Shown one piece after another: positions 1 to 9,410 of a stretch of DNA of 64,000 bases. The notes under the pieces were generated by a model. It saw nothing but the letters and a program-made list of their open reading frames with translations, was not told where the DNA came from and did no database searches. The stretch's first letter is position 1. Each line of letters opens with the position of its first letter. Position numbers and translations under genes: made by a program. This DNA comes from PoT sp049331405. Lineage in GTDB: Bacteria > Planctomycetota > Planctomycetia > Isosphaerales > Isosphaeraceae. The stretch is taken from contig NZ_CP186274.1 of assembly GCF_049331405.1 (NCBI RefSeq), forward strand, positions 496,001 to 560,000. Reading direction: 5' to 3'.

Positions 1-9
1 CGTCCCGGC

Positions 10-366
10 TCAGCGACGCCGTTGGGGATCCCAGGCCTGCGGCGTGAAGGGGAGGCCGACGACCTTGGGCGCAACGACGAAGCGTTCGTCCATCTGCGGC
101 GCCGCCTTGACGAAGCGTTCATCGATCGCGGGCGGGGTGATGATGCAGCGATCGGTCGGCTTCTCCGGGTCGACGGTGGACGGCAGAGCCATCGGGGCAT
201 AGGGCATGAATGGCCCGGGCGGGGCCGCGCGTGGCGTCCAGATGGGCCAATGCGAGCGGCTCGGCTGAGGCTGGATGAGCATCGTGATGCCCCCCAGGAT
301 CCCCGCCGTGGCCAGCAACCCGGCCTTGCGAGAAACCATCGGCCGTCGCGTCTCGGGCGTCTTCAT
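10..366 (-). CDS. small exported or membrane-anchored proline-rich protein, unknown function
   Basis: A 118-residue product not recognised as a known family. Residues about 12-32 (KAGLLATAGILGGITMLI) form one hydrophobic segment after a basic N-terminus, so it is either a signal peptide or an N-terminal anchor. The rest is rich in proline and holds a short internal repeat: IDERFVKAAP is followed shortly by MDERFVVAP. The start at 366 is preceded by a GGGGAGG ribosome-binding site. It lies divergently from the RsmD gene across a 248-base spacer in which I see no other gene. Function unknown; the coding call rests on the signal-like N-terminus and the start context. Confidence 0.6.
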   Translation of the reverse strand: MKTPETRRPMVSRKAGLLATAGILGGITMLIQPQPSRSHWPIWTPRAAPPGPFMPYAPMALPSTVDPEKPTDRCIITPPAIDERFVKAAPQMDERFVVAPKVVGLPFTPQAWDPQRRR

Positions 367-614
367 CCTCGTCGCCTCCCCTCGAATCCAAGGGTTTGAA
401 GGACGGACAAATCCCCTTATACCAGGGATGTAAGACGGGCGAAACCGACTTTTCTTAGGCCCTGCGCCGAAAAATCGAAATCGGAGAGGGAGGGTCGAAC
501 CGGCCGACAGGCCTTGCCGCGCGAGGCGGCGAGGCCGAGAATCAGGGGGAGTTCTCGGGCGCCGCCGGCGTCTGGTTCGATACGAAAGCTACTGGGTTTG
601 CGAGGTCATCGCCG

Positions 615-1250
615 ATGCGGGTCGTTGGAGGCAGTGCGCGAGGGAAGAAGCTCCTGCTGGTCCCCGGGGACGGCACGCGCCCGATCCTCGACCGCGTGAA
701 GACGGCGCTCTTCGACGTCCTCCGCCCCCGGATCGACGGCATGGTCATGCTCGACCTTTTCGGCGGCAGCGGGAGCGTCGGCATCGAGGCGTTGAGCCAG
801 GGGGCCGAGCACTGCACGTTCACCGACCTCGGCGACAAGGCCGTGGCCACGATCAAGAAGAACCTGCAGGCGACGGGCTTCACCGCCCAGGCTGAGGTCC
901 GTCACATGGACGCCTTCGCCTTCCTGCGAGGGACGGAAAAGGCCTTCGACCTGATCTACGTGGCGCCTCCCCAGTACAAGGAACTCTGGGTCAAGGCCAT
1001 GCAGATCATCGACGAGCGCCCGGAGCTCCTGCGCAAGCCGGCCGAGGGGGACGACGAATCCGAACCCGGGTTCGTGATCGTCCAGATCGACCCCAAGGAG
1101 TATGAGCCGATCGAGCTCAAGACCCTCGTCGAGACCCGCCAGAAGAAGTACGGCAACACCATCCTGATCTTCTTCGAGTGCGCCGACTCCTTGGAGGAGA
1201 CGCACCCGGATGAAGACGAGGAAGAGGGCGACGAATCAGGCGAGGATTGA
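615..1250 (+). CDS. rsmD: RsmD-family 16S rRNA (guanine-N2)-methyltransferase
   Basis: Probable SAM-dependent enzyme methylating a guanine of 16S rRNA (G966 in E. coli) in the cytoplasm. The N-terminus has the RsmD signature (RVVGGSARGKKL, then DRVKTALFDVL). The SAM-binding motif I, DLFGGSGSVGIEAL, is at residues about 46-59. The catalytic motif IV, normally D/N-P-P-Y, reads APPQY at about 117-121, so the acidic or amide residue is replaced by alanine and one residue is inserted. A strongly acidic tail of about 20 residues (Asp/Glu) follows the family domain. Length 211 aa is slightly longer than usual because of this tail. Its 3' end overlaps that of the convergent DUF1501 gene by 15 bases. 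Family assignment is firm; whether it targets the same base is inference. Confidence 0.85.
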   Translation: MRVVGGSARGKKLLLVPGDGTRPILDRVKTALFDVLRPRIDGMVMLDLFGGSGSVGIEALSQGAEHCTFTDLGDKAVATIKKNLQATGFTAQAEVRHMDAFAFLRGTEKAFDLIYVAPPQYKELWVKAMQIIDERPELLRKPAEGDDESEPGFVIVQIDPKEYEPIELKTLVETRQKKYGNTILIFFECADSLEETHPDEDEEEGDESGED

Positions 1251-2708
1251 CTTGATGACGTGGCCGTGGACGTCGGTCAAGCGACGTTGGGTTCCGTTGT
1301 TATAATATGTCAATTTCTCATGGTCCAATCCGAGGAGGTGGAGGATCGTGGCGTGGAAGTCGTGGACGTCGACGACGTCCTCCACGGCCTGGTGCCCGAA
1401 CTCGTCGGTGGCCCCGAAGCTGTAGCCGCGCTTGACGCCCGCGCCGGCGAGCCAGGCGGTGAAGCCCTTGGGGTTGTGGTCGCGGCCTTGCACGCCCTTC
1501 TGGAAGGTGGGCATGCGGCCGAACTCGGTCGTCCAGACGACCAGGGTATCCTCGAGCATGCCGCGGGCTTTCAGGTCCTTGAGCAGGGCGGCGGCGGGGG
1601 TGTCGAGGATCGGGCCGTGGCGGTCGTAGTCGGACTTGATCCGCTTGTGGCCGTCCCAGTTGAGGCTCCCCTCGCCCATCGCGAAGGCGCCGTTGTAGAG
1701 CGTCACGAACCGGACCCCGCGCTCGAGGAGCCGGCGGGCGAGCAGGCAGTTGCGGCCGAAGCCGGCGAGGATCGGGTTCGCGTCGTTGAGCCCGTAAAGT
1801 TCCCGGGTGGCCGGGCTCTCGCCCGAGAGGTCGCCGACCTCGGGGGCGCTCAACTGCATCCTGGCGGCGAGCTCATAGGCGGCGATCCGGCCGCTCAGCT
1901 CGGTGTCGCCCGGGTTCCGCTTCAGGTGCTCGTCGTTGAGGACGCGGAGGAAGTCCTTGGCCGCACGGTCGGAGGAGGCCGGGATCTGCGAAGGCCGAGC
2001 CAGGTGGTCGATCGGCCGGTCGGCGCCGAAGGCGGTCCCCTGGAAGGCGGCCGGCAGGAAGCCGTTGCCCCAGTTGGCCGGCCCCTGCTGCGGGACGCCC
2101 CGGGGGTCGGGGATGGCCACGTACGAGGGGAGGTCCTGGTTCTCGGTCCCGAGCGCGTAGGAGACCCACGAGCCGATGCTGGGGAACCCCTCGCGGGTGA
2201 ACCCCGTGCTCATGAAGATCTCGCCGGGGCCGTGCGTGTTCGTCTTCGAGGTCAGGGAGTGGACGAAGCACATGTCGTCCACGCGCTCGGCCAGGCGGGG
2301 GATCAGCTCCGAGATGTACTTGCCCGACTCGCCCCTCGGCTTGAACTCCCAGGGGCTCTTGGTGAGGTTCCCGTTCTCCCCTTGGAAGGTGATGAGCTTG
2401 TCGACGCCCGGCAGCGGCTGGCCGTGCCGTTTGATGAGCTCGGGCTTGTAGTCGAACGTGTCGAGGTGGCTGACCGCCCCCGTGCAGAAGATGTGCACGA
2501 CCCGCTTGGCCTTCGCCGGGAAGTGCGGCTTGCGGGGCGCGAGGGGGTTCTCGGGCTCGGCTCCAACTCCGGCTCCTGCGGCGAGCAGGCCGTCGTTCGC
2601 CAGCAGGAGGCTCAGCGCGATCCCTCCCATCCCCTCCGCCATTTGCGAGATGAAGCGGCGGCGGTCGAGGAGGTGGCGACCCGTCGGGATTCCCGGAACG
2701 TGGCTCAT
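1236..2708 (-). CDS. DUF1501 (sulfatase-like fold) secreted protein, copy 1
   Basis: A 490-residue DUF1501 protein, a family greatly expanded in planctomycetes and distantly related to the alkaline phosphatase/sulfatase superfamily; the substrate is unknown. A Tat-like leader (DRRRFISQMAEGMGG, residues about 14-30) predicts export of a folded, perhaps metal-loaded protein. Family landmarks visible are HIFCTGAVSHLDTFDYKP near the N-terminus, WTTEFGRMP and GRDHNPKGFTAW in the C-terminal third, and the terminal DVHGHVIKSILA. I place the start at 2708 (MSHVPG) rather than the upstream in-frame codon at 2768, because GAGAGG lies just upstream and it gives a clean Tat signal. It follows the DUF1549/DUF1553 gene by 62 bases on the same strand, the usual planctomycete pairing. 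Confidence 0.9.
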   Translation of the reverse strand: MSHVPGIPTGRHLLDRRRFISQMAEGMGGIALSLLLANDGLLAAGAGVGAEPENPLAPRKPHFPAKAKRVVHIFCTGAVSHLDTFDYKPELIKRHGQPLPGVDKLITFQGENGNLTKSPWEFKPRGESGKYISELIPRLAERVDDMCFVHSLTSKTNTHGPGEIFMSTGFTREGFPSIGSWVSYALGTENQDLPSYVAIPDPRGVPQQGPANWGNGFLPAAFQGTAFGADRPIDHLARPSQIPASSDRAAKDFLRVLNDEHLKRNPGDTELSGRIAAYELAARMQLSAPEVGDLSGESPATRELYGLNDANPILAGFGRNCLLARRLLERGVRFVTLYNGAFAMGEGSLNWDGHKRIKSDYDRHGPILDTPAAALLKDLKARGMLEDTLVVWTTEFGRMPTFQKGVQGRDHNPKGFTAWLAGAGVKRGYSFGATDEFGHQAVEDVVDVHDFHATILHLLGLDHEKLTYYNNGTQRRLTDVHGHVIKSILA

Positions 2709-2770
2709 GGCAAGGGACCTCTCGCGGCAGGGTTGGCGGCGGCGGTGAGAACGGTCGGTCGCAAGCACGC

Positions 2771-5578
2771 TCAGGGGATGTAGAGGAACTCGTTGGCGTT
2801 GTAGAGCGCCCGGCAGAAGGTCTCGGCGCCGTGGTCGCGGACGAGGGAGGCCGCGGCCCCCGATTCGGCCTCGCTGGGGTTGCGGCCGAAGGCGAGCTGG
2901 AACCCGAGGCGGGCGATCTTGCTCGGGTCGTCGCCGGCCTCCGACTTGAGCCGGTCGGCGAAGGCTTTCGACTGCTCGACGAGGAACTCGCTGTTGAGCA
3001 GGTTGAGCGCCTGGAGTGCCGTGGTCGAGACCGTCCGGCGCGGGGCGACGAGCGCCGGGTCGGGGCAGTCGAAGGCGCCGAAGGTCGGATCCTGCTGGAC
3101 CCTCGGCTTGAGCTGGTAGATCATCCGGCGGAACTCGTCGGGGCCGAGCTGCGTCTTCGTCTTGTAGACGGCGACGTAGTTCGTGTTCTTCTCCCAGAGC
3201 GAGTAGCTCGGCCCTCCCATGACCGGGTTGAACCGGCCGCTGGCGGAGAGGACCGAGTCGCGGATGGCCTCGGCCTCGAGCCGACGCGGGGTCATCCGCC
3301 AGACGAGGGTATTATCCTTGTCCTTCGCCTGGGCCTCGGGGACCGGCTGGCTCGACTGCCGGTAGGCGGCCGAGAGCATGATGAGCCGGTGCAGGGGCTT
3401 GAGCGCGGAGCCGCCCTGGAGATATTCGCCGACGAGCCAGTCGAGCAGCTCGGGGTGGGATGGCGGCGCCCCGTTGAACCCGAAGTCGCTGGGCGAGGCG
3501 ACGATCCCCCGGCCGAAATGATAGTGCCAGACCCGGTTGACCATCACGCGGGGGGGCAGGGGGTTCTCGGCGTTGCCGATCCACTCCGCCAGGGCCCGCC
3601 GGCGCTGGGGCTCGGGGGACTCGGGCGAGAGCTGGAGCGCGGGGGTTACGGATGCCAAAGCCGAGGGGGAGACCTGATCCAGCTTCTGCATCGGGTCGCC
3701 CCGGCGGAGCAGGAAGCTGGGCCCCGGCTGGGTGAAGTTGCCGGCGTAGACCGGCTGGGTCGAGCCGAGCTGCGCGAGCCGCTCGCGCAGGGCCTGCACC
3801 CTGGCCACGACCGCGGCGCGGGCCTCGTTCTCCTTCGAGGTTCCCGCCGGCTCGACGGGGCGTCCATTCGCCTGATACGAGGGGCGGTCGGCCGACGAGG
3901 CGACCAGGCGCCAGCGGCCCGACGTCTCGCGGGCCTCGATGTAATACTCGGTGGCGAGCCGGTCCCTGTAATCACCGTCGCGGTCGCGGCCCCAGACGAT
4001 GCGGTCGATTGCCTGGGCCTCGGGCCAGTCGACCTGGGCCCACCCCTTGCTCGGCACGCGCGAGATCCAGCTATGGCTGTTCCCCGCGCGTCCTTCGTTG
4101 AGGTGGGCGACCTTGTGGATCGGCAGGTCGGGGATCACCGACGAGGCCGAGGCCTTACCCCCCGCCGAATCGAGGGCGACGTTCCTGGGCTTCTCGCCGG
4201 CCGAGTAGACCTCGAGCTCGTCGATGCAGGGCTCGCTGCCGTCGTTCGTCGCCAGCACGGTGAAGCGGACGGCGTTGGCCTCGACCGGCTCGAACCGCTC
4301 GATGTTGCGGCGGGGCTTGACCATCGAGCGCCCGGGGGCGCCGAGGTCGGGGCGTGCGACCGGCTCGAGGTCGTCGAGCTCCGCCTCGACGCGGGCCAGC
4401 TCGTTGCGGACGTGCAGGGCCTCCCGGCGCCTGGCCTCGGAGTCGGGCCGTGCGACGGCTCGGTCGCCGTGCTGGACCCCTGCGAAGACGGCCGAGAGCC
4501 CGTAATAATCCTTCTGCGAGATCGGGTCGAACTTGTGGTCGTGGCAGCGGGCACAATTGACGGTCAGGCCGAGGAACGCGGTGCCGGTGGCCGTGATGAT
4601 GTCGTCGAGGTCGTCGGCCCGCTGCTGGAGTTGCCCCTCGATGTTGGCGATCCCCACCTCGTCGTGCGTCCCGCCGACGAGGAACCCGGTGGCCGCCTGG
4701 GTCAGCCAGTCTCCGTCGAGCAGCGTATCGCCGGCCAGTTGCTCGAGCACGAACCGGGGGTACGGCGTGTCGCGGTTGAAGGCCCGGATGACGTAGTCGC
4801 GATAGGGCCAGGCGTTGTACCTGGGCATGTTCGTCTCGTACCCCTGGCTCTCGCCGAACCGGACGACGTCCAGCCAGTGCCGCGCCCAGCGTTCGCCATA
4901 CCTGGGGCTTTCGAGCAGGCGGTCCACGAGCTTCTCATAGGCGTCGAGTGATCGGTCGTTCGCGAAGGCCTCGACCTCCTCGGGGGTCGGCGGCAGGCCG
5001 GTGAGGTCGAACGTCGCCCGGCGGATCAGGGAGACGCGGTCGGCCTCGGGGCTGGGCGTGAGGCCGTTGGCTTTGAGCTTCTCGAGGATGAAGGCGTCGA
5101 CCGGGTTGCGGCTCCAGTGCGAAGGGTCGGCCGGGCTCGGCGGCGTCACCTTGGCGACCTTGCGGAGCGACCACCAGTCCTTGCCCGCGCGCTTGGCCGC
5201 CAGGGGCTCGCCGGTGAAGGGGGCTCCCCCCTCGATCCAGGCCTTGAAGTCCGCGACCTGCTCGGCGTTGAGTGGGTTCTTGGGGGGCATCTCCCCCGAC
5301 TCGACCTTTTCGAAGAGGGAGCTCTCGGCCGGGTTCCCCGGCACGATGGCCTCGCCCGCGTCTCCGCCCGCCAGGGCCGAGGCCCTCCGCGTGAGGTCGA
5401 GCTTCCCCTTGGGCTGGTCGCCCGAGTGGCACGAGAGGCACTTGTCGACGATCAGGGAGCGGACCCGAGATTCGAAGACCTCGACGCCGGGGTTGTCCGC
5501 CGGCGGCGGAGGGGCCGCCTGCGTCGCGACTCCCCAGGCGAGGACGAGGAGGGGGGCCAGGGTCTTCGATCGGTTCAT
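2771..5578 (-). CDS. planctomycete cytochrome-C-type / DUF1549 / DUF1553 secreted protein, copy 1
   Basis: A 935-residue exported protein: signal peptide (residues 1-21), a PSCyt1 haem-binding domain with CLSCH at 47-51, then DUF1549 (containing CARCHDHKFDP, a second Cys-x-x-Cys-His) and a C-terminal DUF1553. Between the two large domains sits an inserted beta-rich segment of roughly 150 residues with a discoidin-like look (FEPVEANAVRFTVLATNDG, then WAQVDWPEAQAIDRIVWGRDR), suggesting binding of a polymer or surface ligand. The start at 5578 is chosen because GGAGAG precedes it and it begins directly with a signal peptide. It is probably co-transcribed with the downstream DUF1501 gene. The family is well known in planctomycetes, but its reaction is not; a periplasmic redox-coupled role in breaking down polymers is only a hypothesis. 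Confidence 0.9.
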   Translation of the reverse strand: MNRSKTLAPLLVLAWGVATQAAPPPPADNPGVEVFESRVRSLIVDKCLSCHSGDQPKGKLDLTRRASALAGGDAGEAIVPGNPAESSLFEKVESGEMPPKNPLNAEQVADFKAWIEGGAPFTGEPLAAKRAGKDWWSLRKVAKVTPPSPADPSHWSRNPVDAFILEKLKANGLTPSPEADRVSLIRRATFDLTGLPPTPEEVEAFANDRSLDAYEKLVDRLLESPRYGERWARHWLDVVRFGESQGYETNMPRYNAWPYRDYVIRAFNRDTPYPRFVLEQLAGDTLLDGDWLTQAATGFLVGGTHDEVGIANIEGQLQQRADDLDDIITATGTAFLGLTVNCARCHDHKFDPISQKDYYGLSAVFAGVQHGDRAVARPDSEARRREALHVRNELARVEAELDDLEPVARPDLGAPGRSMVKPRRNIERFEPVEANAVRFTVLATNDGSEPCIDELEVYSAGEKPRNVALDSAGGKASASSVIPDLPIHKVAHLNEGRAGNSHSWISRVPSKGWAQVDWPEAQAIDRIVWGRDRDGDYRDRLATEYYIEARETSGRWRLVASSADRPSYQANGRPVEPAGTSKENEARAAVVARVQALRERLAQLGSTQPVYAGNFTQPGPSFLLRRGDPMQKLDQVSPSALASVTPALQLSPESPEPQRRRALAEWIGNAENPLPPRVMVNRVWHYHFGRGIVASPSDFGFNGAPPSHPELLDWLVGEYLQGGSALKPLHRLIMLSAAYRQSSQPVPEAQAKDKDNTLVWRMTPRRLEAEAIRDSVLSASGRFNPVMGGPSYSLWEKNTNYVAVYKTKTQLGPDEFRRMIYQLKPRVQQDPTFGAFDCPDPALVAPRRTVSTTALQALNLLNSEFLVEQSKAFADRLKSEAGDDPSKIARLGFQLAFGRNPSEAESGAAASLVRDHGAETFCRALYNANEFLYIP

Positions 5579-6174
5579 GTCGGATCTCTCCGTATCGGCC
5601 CGGATCATCGCGATCGTCGGCCCTTCCTCGATTCATGGCTTTCTCGATCATCGTGGATCGAGGTGAGGCCGAAGGGGGCCGGTCGTCGCCGAGAATCTGG
5701 AACTCAACCCGCCATCTCGCGCTCCGCGGTCAGCCTGATCGATCGTCTCGCACGCGGAATCCTCTCGAGCACTCGCCCCATTTCTTGATGAACCCGCACG
5801 GGGGCAGGCCGGGATCACCCCGGTCGCGTCCGCACCAGGCTCTTAGGCAACAATCGAGGCCGGGAGGATCGAACCGAACCTTGTCATCCGCGAGGAAAGT
5901 CTCGGTGGGGATCCCCATCATCGGGCGTCGGTGGCTCTCTAGCCGCACCGAGGCGCCTCCAGGGGATTTTGCAATATCTTAATCGTACCGACCCGAGGGT
6001 GAAAGCGAGAATTTAGTCGACCTTGCCGGCTTCTTTGCAGCCGCCCTCAACCGACCCCGACGAAATCGTTCAGCTGGGCTGGATGCTGATCCCGGGCCGT
6101 CGTGCGAGTAAGATCGCAGAGTCCCCCCTTCGACTTTCGCCCGCACCGACTCTCGAGCCGATGGAGCCGTCGCC
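5579..6174. other. intergenic spacer, no gene seen
   Basis: About 600 bases between the divergently transcribed DUF1549/DUF1553 gene and the secreted protein gene at 6175. No ORF in it looks coding. It should hold promoters for both directions. A GGAGAG ribosome-binding site for the leftward gene lies just right of 5578. I saw no strong inverted repeat or RNA gene. Confidence 0.6.
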
Positions 6175-6987
6175 ATGCTCGCCACCGTCCTCGCCCTAGC
6201 TGCGATCGTACTTGCGGAGCCTCCCGAGCCCAAGGGGCCGCCGACGAAGGAAGAGCTGGCGGCGATCACCGAGCGGGGGAGGGACCTCTTTGCATACGAC
6301 TCGGCCTGCTGGCATGCGAGCGACGCCCTGATGGCCAAGAAGCCGCCCGAAGGGAGCTTCGACCGCTACATCGCCCGCAAGACGGAGATGGGCTGGACGG
6401 TGGCGTTCGGCAAGCTCAACGAGGCCGGAGATCGCTTCCTGATCGCCTTCGAGGCCACGCCCGGCGAGAAGCCCGACCAGTACAAGATCGAGGCATTCGA
6501 CCCACCGAAAGAAGACAAGGGCTTCCTCCTCGCGGCGCCGAAGGCGGTCGACCTGACCATCCAGGAGTTCACGAAGCTGCCCGGCCTCGAGCGCCGGCGC
6601 TACAACGTCGCCATCCTCCCCGCGCCCGAGGGGAACCTCTGGGTCTACTTCATGCCCGCGCAGACGAAGGCGAAGATCTGGCCGCTGGGGGGCGACGCCC
6701 GCTTCCTCGTCTCGGCCGACGGCTCGAATATTCTCGAGCGGCGCCGCCTGCACAAGTCGGTGATCGAGGTCTCGCCCCCCGACCCCGATGGCAACCAGCA
6801 AGTTGCCGGCATGCATACGCACATCCTGGCCGACGTCCCCGAGGACACCGACGTCTTCCACGTCCTGACGCGCAAGCCGAGCGTCCCCGAGGTGATCCGC
6901 ACCGAGCACTGGATGTACGTCGTCGAGCCCGACGGCAAGATCAGCGAGCCGAAGAAGGCCGACGAGCAAGGCGTCGAGCTCAAGTGA
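6175..6987 (+). CDS. secreted hypothetical protein
   Basis: A 270-residue protein beginning with a short signal peptide (MLATVLALAAIVLAEP, residues 1-15), so it is probably exported. I do not recognise the family. The mature part has no cysteine pair or catalytic motif that I can identify with confidence; there is a single cysteine in YDSACWHASDAL. The ending (VIRTEHWMYVVEPDGKI) and the preceding MHTHILADVPEDTDVFHVLTRKP suggest a beta-rich domain. It converges on the HEAT-repeat gene, with only 10 bases between the two stops. Good coding character, no function assigned. Confidence 0.75.
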   Translation: MLATVLALAAIVLAEPPEPKGPPTKEELAAITERGRDLFAYDSACWHASDALMAKKPPEGSFDRYIARKTEMGWTVAFGKLNEAGDRFLIAFEATPGEKPDQYKIEAFDPPKEDKGFLLAAPKAVDLTIQEFTKLPGLERRRYNVAILPAPEGNLWVYFMPAQTKAKIWPLGGDARFLVSADGSNILERRRLHKSVIEVSPPDPDGNQQVAGMHTHILADVPEDTDVFHVLTRKPSVPEVIRTEHWMYVVEPDGKISEPKKADEQGVELK

Positions 6988-6997
6988 TCGAGGGGGC

Positions 6998-8389
6998 TCA
7001 AAGACCCGGCTTGGTTTCGGGGGCGTCGATCGCCTGGGCGGGTGCGGGCTCAGCCTCGCGGGCTTTCCGGAGAGCCTCGACGGCCAGGTGTCGCAATTCC
7101 TCGTTGCGCTCGGCGAGGTAATCCTCGGCCGCCGCGATGGGGTCGTCGGTGACGGCGTGGAGGGCCTCGACGATCGCGTCCATCAACTCGTAATGGCAAT
7201 GCAGAGTCGCCTTCTCGAGGGCCAGGACGAGCGGCCGGGTCGCCGGCCCCGCCAGACGCCCGAACTTCCCGAGGGCCGTCGCCGCGGCGAAGACGAGTTC
7301 AATCCGATCATCCTCGAGCAGGTTGGCGAGGGCCGGGATGGCCTCATCGGGGTCTCCTTGCGAGTTCCCGATGGCGTGGAGGAAACAGACCTTCGTCTCC
7401 AGGTCGACGTTGGGGAACTGGCGGAGCAGGGTGGGCACGGTCGTCGCCGCCGCAGTCCCCATCGAACTGAGGGTCAGGGCCGCAAAATATGGGAAGGTGA
7501 TGCTGCGGTGCTTCAGGAGCCGCTCGACCTCGGCCAAAACCTCCGCCCCGCCAAGGTGATGATCCTGGATCTGCCCGAGGGTCAGGACCCGGATCGTGGG
7601 GGAGCCCTCCCGCAGTCGCCGGGCGGCCTCAGACGCCGAAGGAACATCCAGGGGTGTCCGGATGGTCGCCGGGTGGAAGAGGCAGTCGTTCGAGGATTTG
7701 AGGAACCGCATACCCTTGCGGAACGCAGCGAGGGCTTCGGGCCGTAGGTGGTGGGCCCAGCCGGGTTTGGATTCGCCCCGCATGTGCGCGAAGAGCGCCA
7801 GCGCGTAGCCGAGTTGCCAGGAGCTGAAACTGCCCCGACGCTCGATATCCGCGTAGCCGTGGTAGGTCGGGTAACTCGCGACCCCGGCCACGGTGACGTT
7901 CGCCATGAACAGCCCGAGGCCGAAGAACAGGGGGAGCAGGTCGGCCACGAATTCGCGTTCCTCCGCGACTTCGGCGAGCAATCCCCGGCCGAGGAGGATG
8001 TCGTGGGCCAGTGCATGCGCCAGGGACGCCGCGAGGGCCACGGGATCGGCGAGGCGATACGAGGCGACGTGGATCTTCGCCGGCTCCCCTTCCGCCTCGG
8101 GCCGCTCGTAGAGGCCGAAGTCGTTGGGCTCGAACGTGCTCGGATAGACCTCGAGTATGACCTTCCCGGGGGCCAGTCCCATCCGTCGGCCGAGGGCCTG
8201 CAGGAGCCCCCGCGCGTCGTCCTCGGTCCCTGCATAGGAGGGGATGAGGGCATCAATCTTCGGCGGGAGCACCTCGGCCTTGAGGAGCCGGTTGAGGCCG
8301 AACTCATCGGCCAACCTGCGCATCCACAATTCGACCAAGGTCTTCTCGCCCGGCAACAAGGGGCACTTCGGAGCGAGCCATCTGATCAT
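6998..8389 (-). CDS. HEAT-repeat protein with a degenerate HxxxH (pseudo-metalloprotease) motif
   Basis: A 463-residue protein. The N-terminal half resembles an uncharacterised bacterial family that carries an HEL(A/G)H zinc motif followed by a conserved acidic helix and an FFGLGLF segment. Here the motif reads HALAH at residues 125-129, so the catalytic glutamate position is alanine, while the following EEREFVADLLPLFFGLGLFMAN (143-164) and GYALALFAHMRGE are kept. The C-terminal half (about 300-450) has HEAT-like helical repeats (AIPALANLLEDDRIELVFAAATALGKFG). No signal peptide is visible. The start at 8389 is chosen because residues encoded upstream look non-coding. It lies 52 bases downstream of an intact HEXXH gene on the same strand. 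Cytoplasmic location and loss of proteolysis are inference. Confidence 0.7.
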   Translation of the reverse strand: MIRWLAPKCPLLPGEKTLVELWMRRLADEFGLNRLLKAEVLPPKIDALIPSYAGTEDDARGLLQALGRRMGLAPGKVILEVYPSTFEPNDFGLYERPEAEGEPAKIHVASYRLADPVALAASLAHALAHDILLGRGLLAEVAEEREFVADLLPLFFGLGLFMANVTVAGVASYPTYHGYADIERRGSFSSWQLGYALALFAHMRGESKPGWAHHLRPEALAAFRKGMRFLKSSNDCLFHPATIRTPLDVPSASEAARRLREGSPTIRVLTLGQIQDHHLGGAEVLAEVERLLKHRSITFPYFAALTLSSMGTAAATTVPTLLRQFPNVDLETKVCFLHAIGNSQGDPDEAIPALANLLEDDRIELVFAAATALGKFGRLAGPATRPLVLALEKATLHCHYELMDAIVEALHAVTDDPIAAAEDYLAERNEELRHLAVEALRKAREAEPAPAQAIDAPETKPGL

Positions 8390-8441
8390 GGAATGTTCTA
8401 TTTTAAGTGAGTCGATGGCTCGCTCGTCCCGACCCCTCCTT

Positions 8442-9206
8442 TCAGAGCCGGTCGATGGCCTTGCGGGCCTTGCTGAATACCTCGGCCTCGTCGAAGGACT
8501 TCGTGACGAGGTCGTCGACGGAGCGATGCTCGACGTCGAGCAGGTACTTAACCATGAAATAGTATTCGAGATATCGGAATGAGGGGGCACTTGACTTGCG
8601 GCCTTCTCGGATCAGGCGTTTGCCCTCCTCGATGCCGAACGAGGGATTGCCGCCGATATACTCGCAATATCCTTCCTTCTTCCAGGTCGGCAGCCAGAAT
8701 TCGGTGAGGAGCCCGTAGTGGGAGAGGAGGAGGGCGTGGATTCGCTCGTGGGCGATCACGCTGGATAAGGGGCGCTGGGCTTGATCCGATGCGCCTCGGA
8801 AGATCTTATCGGCGGGGACTTCGGCCCGGCTCAGGAACGTGTTGTGCCGCATCAAATAAGTCACCCCGAAGGCCATGTCGCCCCGGGCGACGAACCGCAT
8901 GCGGGTCTTGTTGTTGCAGACATAGAGCCGATGCACCATGTTCGGGTCGTGGATCGCGGAGCGCTTCAGCAACCCCTCGGCCCTGTCGAGCACCGACGTG
9001 ATCGCCGGGTCGATCGGCTCATCCGACCAGACGCGATACGTCCCCTGCTCGTGGTAGTAGGCGAAGAGGGCCCCCGGGAAGGTGAGTATCCCCGCATACG
9101 CGAAGACGACCGCCAACACCCCGAGGTACGCCGTCCGCCACTTCTTCGACCTGGGAAGCCAAAACACGAGCCTCATCGCCCCGACCAGGGCCTTGCCGAT
9201 CTTCAT
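8442..9206 (-). CDS. membrane-anchored HEXXH metalloprotease-like protein
   Basis: A 254-residue protein with one N-terminal transmembrane helix (residues about 26-47, TAYLGVLAVVFAYAGILTFPG) and an extracytoplasmic domain. The zinc motif HERIH is at 153-157, followed about 20 residues later by WKKEGYCEYIGG, whose Glu178 could be the third ligand of a gluzincin (peptidase MA-like) fold. The GGAGAGG ribosome-binding site directly abuts an ATG at 9212, so the second ATG at 9206 with proper spacing is the better start. The gene precedes the HEAT-repeat pseudo-metalloprotease gene and probably shares its transcript. Substrate unknown; peptidase activity is inferred from the motif alone. Confidence 0.7.
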   Translation of the reverse strand: MKIGKALVGAMRLVFWLPRSKKWRTAYLGVLAVVFAYAGILTFPGALFAYYHEQGTYRVWSDEPIDPAITSVLDRAEGLLKRSAIHDPNMVHRLYVCNNKTRMRFVARGDMAFGVTYLMRHNTFLSRAEVPADKIFRGASDQAQRPLSSVIAHERIHALLLSHYGLLTEFWLPTWKKEGYCEYIGGNPSFGIEEGKRLIREGRKSSAPSFRYLEYYFMVKYLLDVEHRSVDDLVTKSFDEAEVFSKARKAIDRL

Positions 9207-9410
9207 GGACATCCTCTCCGTCCTTGCGATCCCACCCGGTTCGGGGCGGCAAGTCACGCCCCCGACGACTCCTCATCGCCGAACTCCGGGGGTGATTCCC
9301 AAGTCATTCGGCGAGCAGGCCACATTCTTGTCGCCCGCTCACCGAACTCGCAAGATTTCACCGAGGTTGGCCGGCGACTCGCCTCGAGGGAGAAGTCCTG
9401 CGGGGCTGCT

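Noticed and set aside
1260..4951. Very long plus-strand open frames (507 and 706 codons) opposite the DUF1501 and DUF1549 genes
   Set aside because: They are antisense shadows of strongly conserved genes in GC-rich DNA; their products are Gly/Arg/Val-rich without domains.
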